NCBI GenBank assembly: GCA_023853785.1
Contig: JAJIRX010000812.1
Span: forward strand, 1-20,034
DNA length: 20,034 nucleotides
DNA from: Psilocybe azurescens
Lineage: Eukaryota > Basidiomycota > Agaricomycetes > Agaricales > Agrocybaceae
Direction of reading: 5' to 3'
The notes beneath the pieces were generated by a model. It worked only from the letters and a program-made list of their open reading frames with translations, was not told where the DNA came from and made no database searches. Below are positions 1 through 9,640 of this stretch, one piece after another (positions within the stretch are counted from its first letter, which is position 1; each line of letters begins with the position of its first letter). The position numbers were made by a program, and so were the translations under genes.

Positions 1-1222
1 AACATGACATCTTCACTTTCTTAGGCAGAGTGGATGATGTCATGTATAGATAAATAATATAATCAATAGACTCTAGAACGTACAATGTGGCGCATGTCTT
101 CAGCATAATGCTCTTATTGTTGCTGTCTGAATGACATGTGAGTGATTGTTTTATTTCATATATATATGGCTTCACTCAACACATTTCCTCACGTTGCAGC
201 CTTTCGAGCAACAAAGAAAGAAAACGGTCGATGTGTATTGCACGGCGAAGTTTCAGTATTACAGGGGTGACAAGCACCTGCAAGTTACGTGTTTTCAGAT
301 ATCTAAGAATGGCCTTCGATTCAAAACTCACTTGTAGAATGTCGCAATCTGGAGGAGGATCGTCCGTGCGGGCGAGATATCGTTTTCCAGTCCAATCAAC
401 TGTCGGAACTGTCCAGCGCAAACGTTGAGGTCTCACCCCACTTCATCAGATTCCTCGAGCTTTGTGTTTGTATGGACAGTTGATGCGTCTGAACGATCTG
501 AGCTTTTGTCCTATTATGAACGCGAAGCAGGTTTTAGATAGCAGCTCGACGGAATGGCTGAAGGTACGCTCTGCATATACATTGTCAGTAATTTCTACTG
601 TTCTGCTAACATCGATCAGCTGCATATGACAGAGTACGACGTAGCATACCTTGTTGTTTGTGCCATTACGACGTGAGCTGCGCACAGTGGAAGGCAAAGT
701 GCCACACCTCTGTTACGTGTGCCCCAAATTTCTCTTCTCTTGGTCGCTTCGTGCTGCCAATCTTCTCGACGTAGTCCTGCGATGATCAAATTTAGCTAAT
801 AAGTAAGGTACATGTTCTCTTAATCTATCGCAAACGTATTGAACTCACTGCATAGACACAAGGAACAGTAGAATTGCTACCAGTATCCAGTAATGTTTGA
901 CTGAATTTACCGCTTGCAATTTGCATTGTGCATATGTATATATATGTGACGGACTTTCTTTTTATTTTTGAGGTGCGTAGCCTAGAGCTGCTTCTGCCGA
1001 GTTCGATGAAATCGATGACCTGACATTGTGTTGTTGCTCGTGGTGTCTACGAGCAACATCAAGATATTTGCTATCACCGTATGGACAGCTTGTCACGATG
1101 AAAACTTTCCGAAGGGGCTTTCTCACCTTCTCTCATTACTATATACAACATTCCTCCTTTCTTTAGCCTAAACCGCTCATTATGAGCATCAGTACCTGTA
1201 CGCTGTTTGTATCGTTGCTTGC
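1..1222. other. Left-edge region without a supported gene
   Basis: No recognisable protein family was found. Two minus-strand open stretches (176-436 and 446-697) have plausible residue composition and a possible donor-like GTGAG on the minus strand near 190, so a minus-strand exon pair cannot be excluded, but nothing identifies it. Between 700 and 1222 there is only a perfect 10-bp hairpin (1032-1058), described separately. Confidence 0.4.
1032..1058. repeat. Perfect 10-bp inverted repeat (hairpin), 7-nt loop
   Basis: The left arm TGTTGCTCGT (1032-1041) and right arm ACGAGCAACA (1049-1058) are exact reverse complements around a 7-nt loop. The outer seven bases and the following TC are shared with the larger hairpin at 7326-7357. 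The function is unknown; a small-transposon end, Helitron-type 3' hairpin or chance are all possible. Confidence 0.6.
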
Positions 1223-2365
1223 TTGAGTTCGCTGATCATCTCCTCAGCTGTCCATCAGGCAGTAATCAATCGCTTACATCGACCTTACGCGCTACATCAA
1301 ACGCTTCGCCATTTATATGTTTACCGCTACTCTTGCTATTTTATATGGCTCGATGATATATTTGCTGCAGTTACTGCGACAGGAAATGGTAATTGTTGGT
1401 CGGTTGATATACCTCCATGTGGCATTTCCCTTCAAAGTTTTCTTTTGTAATTTGTTCATTTGAACGCTCTAGTTATTGTCTCAAAGGCTGGAAAGCCTCA
1501 TTCTTATCATATCGAACAGCGATAGTTTTCTTCGTCATTTGGTGAGACGCCGCTTAGCGTGTATCCACTTGTGTTGGATGTTGTGTACTCATCGTGACTT
1601 ATAGGTCTTCACGCGCCAGTTTTATCATGGGTCCTGCACGAGTTCACAAGGATTCCAAAACGCCGTTCTCGCAGCTTCATTTTACGTGTATGGTACTGGT
1701 TGTTGGCACGTTATACGGGGTGCTCGCCGCTGTTCTGTGTCGTGTTGGTGGAATACCAAGATGACAGACTGCGTATTTGCTCACCTCCACATACTTTGAT
1801 GATATGTTCATAAGTGTGTATTTTACTTAAAATTGCTCGACATAAAGATTCTCATTAAAGCATTCAGCGGAATTATTAGTTGACGCTGGTATCCTCTACC
1901 ACAATTGGAGATTGCTTGTGCACGTCCCGGGCGCCCTTGCACACCATGGGTCATCGCCTACGACTCGCCGTTTTGGGTTTCTGCAGCAACATCATCGTCC
2001 TCATCAGCAGTGCCGTATGCCTGGCTGCCCTCTTAGCACGTGATACAGCAGCTTCCACGACCCTCGTTTATGTTGTCAATTCGGCAGGTGCATCATTTCC
2101 CTTAGTTCCGAGTAGATGACTTACCTCCTTTTATTTCATCCATAAAATTTAGACAGCATTCTCGGTAGTTGCGACTAATATTTCCGTGGCTATCGGTTTT
2201 TTGTCTCAAAGGATATCCATACCATCGGCCAACGTCGCACAGGACATCGGTTCTTCTTTTGGATTACAAACAATAGTCATATCTAGGGATAATTTGAAGG
2301 TTCAAGGAACAGAGGATGACGCAAAGGCCAATATGTATTCTGAGGGTATTAACAGAAGTGCTTAG
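1223..2365 (+). CDS. Possible spliced multi-pass membrane protein (exons approximate)
   Basis: I do not recognise this gene. Three open segments look exonic: around 1223-1380, around 1671-1770 (hydrophobic, LVVGTLYGVLAAVL-like), and around 1880-2090 (hydrophobic, LGFCSNIIVLISSAVCLAALL). A last exon from 2212 follows an acceptor TGTCTCAAAG, reads open for 50 codons and ends in TAG at 2363-2365; its tail is polar with an EDDAKANMYSEG segment. The same acceptor string TGTCTCAAAG occurs near 1475-1484. The layout of several hydrophobic exons followed by a polar tail is reminiscent of basidiomycete multi-transmembrane families such as DUF6533/DUF6534, but this is only an impression. The start codon and most splice sites are unresolved. 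It converges on the Spt5-like gene. Confidence 0.3.
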
Positions 2366-2638
2366 CATTTGATTTTGTCTGCAATCCGTATATATTTCGT
2401 ATCGGCTTTCAACGTAAACCATCTTGCGGTGTATGTCTGTTCTAATATAAAATTGTGTCATTTACTGTTTGTTCTTGCTCTATTACAAAATTGTGTATGA
2501 AATTGAGTATGCAACTAGTAGAGCTCTAGTACGATGTGAAGCGCTCATCAAAAGAAAATTAATAAAGAATTTCCCTCCTTGTAGAAAGCAAAAGACACCG
2601 CTTGTCGATGAAGCACGAAAATTATATACAGAAAGTAT

Positions 2639-5213
2639 CTAGCTGGGCAAATGGGTACTGACATATATATCACGAGCTTTTTCATAAGGGACCTATTCAT
2701 ATTCTTCTGTTTTTTGGTTTCGTGACGCGATGCAAATGTCTGATTGGTTAAGTTCGATCTCATCCCCAACGATAGTGTCCGGTGATTCCTCGTTTCTAGC
2801 GACGACCATGACAATTAAATTGTTATTTCGATGGTGTACGTCGCGCGAATTTGCCGCAATGTGTACCTTCAATAATAAGAGGAGTCCAATGTCATGTTTT
2901 ACGCTTTGGGTAGGTGATATTAAACGTGTCGATTGTGTGCATTTGCTTGGATCTTGTCGTGAACTGTCGGCGACAGTATGCCTTGATCTTCACGGTATAC
3001 CTCCACAAAAATTTCTTCATTGCAAAAGGAACCGCCATCCGCTTTGACAATTAATTGAGCGCCAACAAGGCTGTTCTTCAAAAGTATATGGTCGTATTCT
3101 ATTGGGTGTCCGCAAGTAATAGTCGACGGGAAACTTGATGAGGACCTGGCAAAATTCCAAACCGGATTGATCTGCATGGTCTGGAGACTCAAATACATGC
3201 AGTGGATCCCACGCCGGGGTCATACTACCGAAGGCCTCATCGGGCAACGGAGTAACACTTCGGTTGTATTGCATGTCATGATTTGACTGGGAGGCGGCTA
3301 TTTCCATGGACTTTGCGTGTTTAACATTAAAATTTACATCCAGGGGCTTAAGTGTACTGTATTTAGTATATCAGTCAGAGTCTTTGATAGAAAGATATAA
3401 GAAGAATCTTGTTTTATTTTTTAAAAAGAAACGCACTGGTAGCAAACGACATCCGTGACGTCAAAGGTGACCCTCTTGAAGGGGACAACAGGATCATAGC
3501 GATTTAATTCAATGAATAGCCCTATATTGTTGGAGGATGTCATTGAAACTTTTTATAATTCGACGGCGCCTTTGAATATATGATGACACTTAGTCACAAC
3601 AACTACCACGCCGCACCAAGGATGATCTTTGCATGAAGACGCTATGCGTTTCTGGTAAGTGGTTGATGGTGTGAAGAAAATCCGTGAGGCACAAAGACAC
3701 AAAGTTTACATGGACATCAATGAACTTGAGCTGTTTTTCTCCATCAATATTCATGACTGTGATGAAGGAAGACCTGACCAACCTGTGTCTCAGCGTTTGA
3801 GTTCGAGTAAGGGTTGTTGTTGTCTCTGCCACTTTTTTCGATCAACGTCGCCATGTTTCCTTGTATCTCCGTTATCCATCCAGTACGTTTAGCATTCGGT
3901 CCGCTGTTGATTTGAACATGATCTCCGACATTGAATATTTTATGCACATCGTTCCACGTAGTGCGTATGAGCTGCATCTGATCGCTCGACTGATCTTCAA
4001 TGCTTACGAGTGGCCCATATTACAGGGCTCGCTCTTCGGGTGGATCCAGTGACACATCTACAAATCGACTGCTGATACAAGATACAGTTCCCTTTTCGCC
4101 GGTTGACAGAATCACCACGCGTCAATTCCTGAAAAATCCATTCCTTGGGACGCGGAATGGGCATACTATCAAGGATAAATGGATGTTGAGATTGAATAAA
4201 CTGCTCGAAAGAGTTGTGTGCAATTTCGTCCACACCCGTACTGAAAGAATGGAAGTCGAAGTCCAATCGTGCAAGCCCCCATTCGATTGTTAATCGGCCG
4301 ATTCTATACGTGCTTGACTCATCGAGATCGACTGCTGTGTCAGGAAAAGCAGATCGAAATGCCGTGGCATCAAATAGTCTGGGCTCAGGAATGGAAGGCG
4401 ATGCCTTTCGCTTCAGAGATCGGAAAGCACGCGCTCGATAGGCCAAACGCTGCACGAAGTAATATGGGATGCCCCCATGAGGTCGTAGAGATGACATGTC
4501 CCACGTCGCCTTTGTACAAACTCTTTGTGATTCTGATCCACTGTCCATCCACCACGCCTGCGTTTACATCCTGCATAATAAGCATCTGTATCGCTTCTTC
4601 TTTCTCAATAGCTTTGCGTCGAATGCCACTTCGCTGTCGGAATCACACCTGGCGTGTTCATCAACAGCTGAACGAGTTCCTGATTCATTGTACATTCCAG
4701 GTAAACATGTCCGCTGCACCGAGCCTCGAGTGAAAGCCGAACGCAATTGGTGGTGGTCGCATGCCTTAAGCAGCAATGACATTACCATAATTTCTTCTTT
4801 GCCTTTCTGAAGAAAAATCAGAGAAATCAGAGAGGCAACTTACATACTTACTATACATTCAACTTGCCATGTAGGGTAATCGCTGCTGAGATGAGAGAAA
4901 GGAACGCCGTCTGCTTCGCGTGCGTGAATCGGCTCAATTTCGGACGATGTCGTGGTCCTTTCTATTCTCTCCTGTATTCGGCGCACCTGCTGCTCCATTT
5001 GTGTGTGCCTCGCATCTCTATTTTCCTCAAAGGTGGGCAGGGTTACATCCCTGTCGCTTGTTACATTGATAGCATCATCAAGAAATCCATCTGCGTAAAG
5101 CAATGATTTATTTGAAGGGGATTATAATGTTTCGGTAATAATAATGTAGTCACCTATATCTTCGTATTCGTCACTTTCATCAGCGGACTCCTCAGTAACC
5201 TGCGCCTCTATAT
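2639..5213 (-). CDS. Spt5-like NGN/KOW-domain protein (spliced, frame-broken)
   Basis: This resembles transcription elongation factor Spt5, which binds RNA polymerase II through its NGN domain and nucleic acid or polymerase through KOW motifs. Clear exons are 5154-5213 (acidic, ESADESDEYEDI) and 4852-5090, whose in-phase join reads DGFLDD. The third starts at 4806 after a 45-bp intron. Next come an NGN-like segment (about 4580-4806, including LLLKACDHHQLRSAF), a KOW-like motif near 4460-4552 (SLYKGDVGHV), an EPRLFD stretch, a second KOW-like motif at 3843-3932 (VGDHVQINSG), a third near 3549-3608 (KCHHIFKGAV), and a tail with GSMTPAWDP (3203-3229) and EVFVEVYREDQGIL-type residues near 2980. 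The frame changes several times by one base. The stop is probably TAG at 2639-2641; another frame runs to 2548. The first exon, upstream of 5213, is not resolved. Mushroom genomes often hold several such Spt5-like paralogs, so this may not be the essential copy. Confidence 0.75.
3843..3932 (-). other. KOW-like motif of the Spt5-like protein
   Basis: The minus strand reads VGDHVQINSGPNAKRTGWI, followed by a short hydrophobic strand pattern. This is the hydrophobic-G-x-V-x-(8)-G spacing of KOW motifs (a Tudor-like fold that binds RNA or polymerase in Spt5/NusG). It is the best preserved of the KOW-like segments in this gene. Confidence 0.65.
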
Positions 5214-6062
5214 CTAGAAAATGCATGAACGATGTGTTGCGCTGTAACGCGGGTATTAATGTCAGCTTTATAAGGTACACTGTTTTCGACGTACTCTTTC
5301 CATGTTGCGTTACACGAGATGATCCACTGTATGATATTCAAAGGCTTTGATGATACAATGCACTAGCAATCACAAAGGACGATTCAAAGGCCGGTTTATT
5401 ATTGTGACAAGTATATACTGGCGATTCGATTCTCTCCACTGTATTACAGCAACAAAGCTAATAAATTGAATAAATCGAGGTTCTATATACGGTGCGGGTT
5501 AAATACGTATGCTATTCACGAACTTACCTGTAAGGAGCAACGCGTATCAGTCGCACAGTTGTTGGTCGGAATCAAGAAAGAGGAAGCGTGAGAATTGTTT
5601 GACAGCTCAATTAAGGCGAAGGGCGTGCAACAATATCGGATAAATCCGAAAAGGAACGTGATTATTGTATATCTGGGTGAATCAATAATATTCTCACGGT
5701 TTCGCTCTACACAGAACGCGAACGTGTGTGTAAAATCGAGGTGCATGAGTACCCACAGCGGGACATCTGAGGGTGCGCGGTTGATGTAGAATGTTTAGAT
5801 CAGTCCGATGCGGATGCACAGAATGCAGAGGTGGTGAGGGTGGTGATGTCGATGGGTTGACCACTGACGGTTTTGAAGAATCCACAGTATGTAGTGCAAA
5901 GTGAAATGGACAAAAGTAATCAGCAGCAGTGATACAACTATGGCAAAGGCAGGCTCAGATGCAGAAAGACAGCAGGGAGGTGGAAGCAGTGTGGTTCATC
6001 CCATGAACGCGCGGGAGAGCTTCATGTGATACAGGATCTAACGTCTATCGTCCTTCAGCCTG
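5214..6062. promoter_or_regulatory. Divergent intergenic region, Spt5-like (-) / RFC1 (+)
   Basis: This stretch should contain the missing first exon of the Spt5-like gene and both 5' regions. A good minus-strand donor (CAG|GTAAGTTCG) lies near 5525, so the upstream exon probably occupies about 5526-5740, but its frame is unresolved. A plus-strand ATG near 5941 could start RFC1, but its frame closes at TGA near 6027, so I cannot place the RFC1 start. No core promoter element could be assigned. Confidence 0.35.
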
Positions 6063-7292
6063 CTAAAGGCGGGAAAGCTGAAAATAATCTACAAATATTC
6101 TTTGGACCTGGTTAGAGACAACAGAATATTGTAGCGAAGACTACCATCTCGGTTTTGTACTATCTTTTTCCGGAGGACATTATACTCATTTCCATGTTTC
6201 AGTCGTCTACACTAACTTCGCAGGGCGGTAAATCGGTGACCTCTGGTGGTAAGTAATATAATCGAACATGAGATGATGTCGGACTGACCGTTGCTCATTC
6301 AGATAAAGCAAAGTTTGTGGTCAAAAGGCACCTAATGGGTACGTGGTCTGCTTGTCTTATACTGCTTACACTTTTGACACCATCTTAGCTTACAAAAAAA
6401 GGTACACTGCAGTTGTGATTAACGACGGTGATGACGAGCCACTGGTGCCAGTCAAAAAGCCATCTACCATCAAAGCTAAGAAGGATACCCTGAATGTCTC
6501 AAGTGACGAAGGTAAGTTTTATGAATTTCTGGACAACACGACCACCTCATCGTCTTCTCATCGTTAGAGCAAGAGAGTAAACCAAGACCGTTAGTATTTG
6601 ACACCCAATTCCCATGCATATCTGGCTGATTCATGCTTAGAAAATGTCCCAGACGGTGCGCCTGACGCGCTCGCCGGGCTGTCCCTTGTTTTTATTGGGG
6701 AGCTGAGTAGCTTCTCCCGCGATGAGGCTATAGATCGGGAAACGCTTAGGCGCTGTTAGTGATCAGTGCTGCTATCCTCCCTGACGATAGAATGCTGATA
6801 TTCTATTTTCGCAGTCGGGTGGTAATGCAGGCATGTAGACATCCAGTAAAACGGATTATGTTCTAGGTGATAATGCAGATCCCAGTAAAATTGCAGCCAT
6901 CAAAAAGCATGGGATTAAAAGTCTGAACGAGGATGAATTCCCGCATATGGTAGATACGCAGGGGTCAGTAACGGCAAAGTGGATACACGTAGCAAGAAGC
7001 TCGTTGAGGTACGGGATTTATACTCTAATTCTTAGTGAGAAGGAGTCTACTCATGATGATAGAATGGTATGAACGTGAACAATACATTGCTTGGTGGATT
7101 CGTGAAAGGTTCGGTAAGCTTAATTGTCGAATTTTTTCAAAGTTGTAGGAGCCTATCTTTTCGTTTAGGAAACAAATTCCCTGAGCGTCATGATAACAGA
7201 CAGGTCATTGTCTCATTATGGGCGAAGTCGACGGAATGTCCGCCGGAGACCGAGGGTGTCGGCGCGCTGAACGCGTTGATTAAAAAGTCCAA
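6063..7292 (+). pseudogene. RFC1: RFC1 (replication factor C large subunit) remnant, lacking Walker A and the C-terminal half
   Basis: Rfc1 is the large subunit of the RFC clamp loader that opens and loads PCNA. Exons read by GT-AG sites: N-terminus about 6063-6151 (QIFFGPG, a PIP-like N-terminal motif), 6203-6248, 6303-6338, 6389-6511 (basic/acidic linker, VVINDGDDEPLVPVKKPS), 6568-6589, 6641 to about 6757 (BRCT start, LAGLSLVFIGELSSFSRDEA), 6815-7008 (BRCT end, KIAAIKKHGIKSLNEDEF, then DTRSKKLVE), 7063-7113 (NGMNVNN) and 7169-7292 (EVDGMSAGDRG, GALNALIKKSK). In intact Rfc1 the BRCT and DTRSKK segments are separated by well over 100 residues containing box II and Walker A; here they are about 15 residues apart. 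Homology ends after KKSKV. The Walker B aspartate is glycine (GGC at 7220-7222). Several one-base frame breaks are present, including in the BRCT. Introns are kept, so this is a DNA-level copy or a broken original, not a retrocopy. Confidence 0.85.
6641..6960 (+). other. BRCT domain of the RFC1 remnant (split by one intron)
   Basis: The first half reads LAGLSLVFIGELSSFSRDEA from 6641. The second half, from 6815, contains SSKTDY and LGDNADPSKIAAIKKHG, the phosphate/DNA-end-binding BRCT pattern found in Rfc1 proteins. An intron of about 57 bp lies between (acceptor GCAG at 6811-6814). Near 6735-6757 and 6825-6870 one-base losses shift the frame, giving an apparent TAG that disappears when the frame changes. 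Confidence 0.8.
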
Positions 7293-7325
7293 GGTTGATT
7301 GTCAAAAAGATCCCTGAAGACAAGC

Positions 7326-7357
7326 TGTTGCTAGTATCATCCACAATACTAGCAACA
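7326..7357. repeat. Perfect 12-bp inverted repeat (hairpin), 8-nt loop
   Basis: TGTTGCTAGTAT (7326-7337) and ATACTAGCAACA (7346-7357) are exact reverse complements around loop CATCCACA. It starts about 35 bases after RFC1 homology ends and lies between that remnant and the small membrane-protein gene. It could be a Helitron-type subterminal hairpin or a transcription-related structure. However, I see no CTRR-type end at the expected 10-12 bases on the RFC1 side (minus-strand reading), so assignment to the Helitron end is unproven. Confidence 0.7.
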
Positions 7358-7766
7358 TCGAACGTCGCGCCACGTAAAGCGTCCGTAATATTGGGAGCTT
7401 CCTCGGTTGGGGCCTCTGCCATATAAGAAGAACGGCAACTGCTCGAACAGGTGATTACTGAACAAAAATACGTTGATTGCTACTGCTGAAGCCGTTTTAA
7501 TTTTTTTTAAAAATTTACTTATGTATATCAATCGGTTGTATGTTGGGAAATTTGTCGAAACCGTCGTTTTCTAGGTTTCCCTCTAGGTTTTTGCAGTTTT
7601 TGTTTTTGCAGTTAGGGCATACATGTGGGCTGTCACACCTCCGACGGGCGCTTATTGCGTTGGAAGTGACAAGCGAACGTGACGACCGTAATAGGAGACT
7701 GAGCCGGCTCTTTCGACGACTCTGCTCATCGTCTCGCTGCTTAAAAGCTGACTTTTTATATCGAAT
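7358..7766. other. Intergenic region upstream of the small membrane-protein gene
   Basis: No convincing coding exon. It contains a T/A-rich run near 7497-7515 and a pyrimidine-rich stretch at 7560-7620. It presumably holds the promoter of the gene starting at 7767; a TTTTATATCGAAT sequence lies directly before the ATG but is too close to act as a standard TATA box. Confidence 0.35.
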
Positions 7767-8678
7767 ATGAACAAAATCGTCATCACCTTCGTTGTAATCG
7801 TCGTGGTTACGATTGTATTATTCATATCCACAAGTAAGTCGTATGTCGCCTAAATTCATCGTCGTATGTGCTAAAGGTTAGTAGATACATTGAAACGATT
7901 CCTGCGTTGTGTCCTTCCGAAAGTCTGCAAATGGGCAGGAGGTGAGAGGTTATTTAGCGCATTGTAATCATCTCACATACGTTTGCAGTTCCTTCACAAA
8001 GGATACTCGTCACAGGAGGTGTTTTTACAATGTTAAAGGCGACGCCTTCGTAGCGAACATGTCTTCCGGTGCGTCGTTCAACGGACGATAGGTAGTATCT
8101 GACGTTCTCCTCAGATCCGACTGTTCCGTGGACTCAAGACGAGATGGGTAATGTTTTAGTTATTGGCGGCGAATTTTGGGAGATCGAGGGAAATCTGTAC
8201 GCCGCGGAGGGTAAGTTTCTTCATATCCAATTCACAACTGAATCCGAAACTAATGTATATATCTCATTTTGCTTGCCTATAATCTCTTCTATTTCTTTGA
8301 AAACACTATCGAACGTGAATGTATAAAATATGAATATATGTGCTATTAAAACCAGACCGTCGTTTCACTGAAGAGAATGCATGAGAAGAGAAACAACATC
8401 ATAGTTTAGTTTATAGTATTGTGCACAGCGGCTATTAGCATCGGAAGGAAAAAAGTCCACGCGATGACAGTCAACATACTCCTTTGCATTTTACGAGCTT
8501 AGGATATATAGAGGTCAGTTTTTATTATCATTTTCGCATAAATTCGAAGGATGTATTAATATCTTAATTTCTTACAGACTCGGATTGCGACGAAGTGCGG
8601 TGGCCTCCACCAAATGTCAATCGTAGATGCATGGAAACAATCAGTGAGCAGAACTTCATACAGCACCACATGAAGTAA
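7767..8678 (+). CDS. Small membrane-anchored or secreted protein, 117 aa, five exons
   Basis: I do not recognise the family. A consistent gene model exists: exons 7767-7833, 7882-7941, 7989-8018, 8115-8210 and 8578-8678, all GT-AG, every junction in phase 1, totalling 354 nt with a stop TAA at 8676-8678. No frameshift is needed, unlike all neighbours. Residues 1-22 (MNKIVITFVVIVVVTIVLFI and two more) form one strongly hydrophobic segment, either a signal anchor or signal peptide. It is followed by a basic patch with two cysteines (LKRFLRCVLPKVCKW), then an acidic, Gly/Trp-containing part (GEFWEIEGN) and a C-terminus with two more cysteines. The last intron is long (367 bp). The stop lies 95 bp from the Helitron protein's stop, in convergent orientation. 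Exon 3 is only 30 nt and intron 3 could be read differently, so the middle is the least certain part. Confidence 0.5.
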
Positions 8679-8773
8679 AGCTAAACAGCCGGTGGAATAT
8701 GACGTGAACAAAGCAGCATAGGTTTCTATCAGATTGGAGATAAAAATTTTCATGCAACACACGATACGATAAC

Positions 8774-9640
8774 TTATTCTCTGATATAGATCGCGTACAA
8801 TGCTTGTTTCGTACAGCCATCTTTGCTCAACGTACGTAGCCAATCGGTGCAGTTAGATACGGCATTAACGTTGTACTCCTTAACACACGAACTACCTGTA
8901 GCGATTCCATCATGGTACCAGATATCTCCATATTTATCCACAAACGACTGGCGAAATGCTGTTGGCCTCCGTATACAACTCCGGCAAGTCTATAATCGGT
9001 ATGGAATGAATCAGAACTGTAGCGCATCTGAAGGTCTACGTGGTATATGGGAGCAGTCAATTCAACTGTCATAATATATGGCAAGCGTTCTATCTGGAAC
9101 GATAGGCTCAATTTTCTGATATGTTGTGCTCGCAGACATGCAGGACAGTTTTTATTGGTCAGGCGGCTATTTTCAGTCATTTGCCAGCCCAGCTCCTCTG
9201 TTATCGAGGACAGTCTATCGGAAGATTCACGAAAAGTACCGTTTGTCGTCAGACTTACGAATTCACCGAAGTGCATGTTGATACGGCTGAAATCGCAATG
9301 TTCGCATACGAGCAGCATGTGCCACTAGTACGTGTTCCATCAGCGCGCATGCTATATTATATATGACTGTTGATCTCTCGCCCATGGGAAACGCCTGAGG
9401 ATTTCTGTTTCTCATGCATTCCCTGACTAGATCTCTGGCCTGCTCGAGTGTAAGTTCACCGTTGTTAAAACTTTCAAATCCCTGGCTAAGCATATCGAGA
9501 GTATCAGTGACGTCTTTGAATCGTCTACGCCAGAGATGAGTGTTCTCCTTCCATACGTTGTATACAATAGTGAATATTGAGTCATATCCGCAACTATAGT
9601 TCACAGAATCCCATACAGTGCCAATAGGTGCAATGCGCAG
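8774..9640 (-). other. USP-like (peptidase C19-like) domain at the Helitron C-terminus
   Basis: A Cys box reads WDSVNYSCGYDSIF, with the candidate nucleophile Cys at 9590-9592. About 95-110 codons later comes CEHC (9295-9306), then CPAC (9136-9147), spaced by 49 residues as in the zinc ribbon of ubiquitin-specific proteases. Next is an LPYIMTVEL strand like the USP LP-x-hydrophobic segment, then YRLAGVVYGGQQHFASR with candidate His at 8956-8958, and after a one-base frame change IWYHDGIATG with candidate Asp at 8909-8911. Order and spacing (Cys, CxxC, CxxC, His, Asp) match USPs. Known Helitrons of animals and plants may carry OTU proteases; this is not obviously OTU. The exact family is my inference from motifs. 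Confidence 0.6.

Noticed and set aside
4269..4733. 154-codon plus-strand open frame
   Set aside because: The opposite strand encodes the conserved NGN/KOW part of the Spt5-like protein, so this frame is a by-product.
7600..7630. TTAGGG near 7612, the fungal telomere repeat unit
   Set aside because: It occurs only once, not in tandem, in the middle of gene-bearing DNA.
7540..7770. 76-codon plus-strand open frame, Arg/Leu/Phe-rich
   Set aside because: It overlaps the start of the better supported small gene, begins in a T-rich tract and has no family resemblance; it is probably promoter sequence.
8827..9604. Reading the Helitron C-terminus as an OTU protease, as in animal Helitrons
   Set aside because: The two CxxC pairs between the Cys and His boxes and the YRLAGVVY-type His box fit USP-type enzymes better; OTU remains a weaker alternative pending a structural search.
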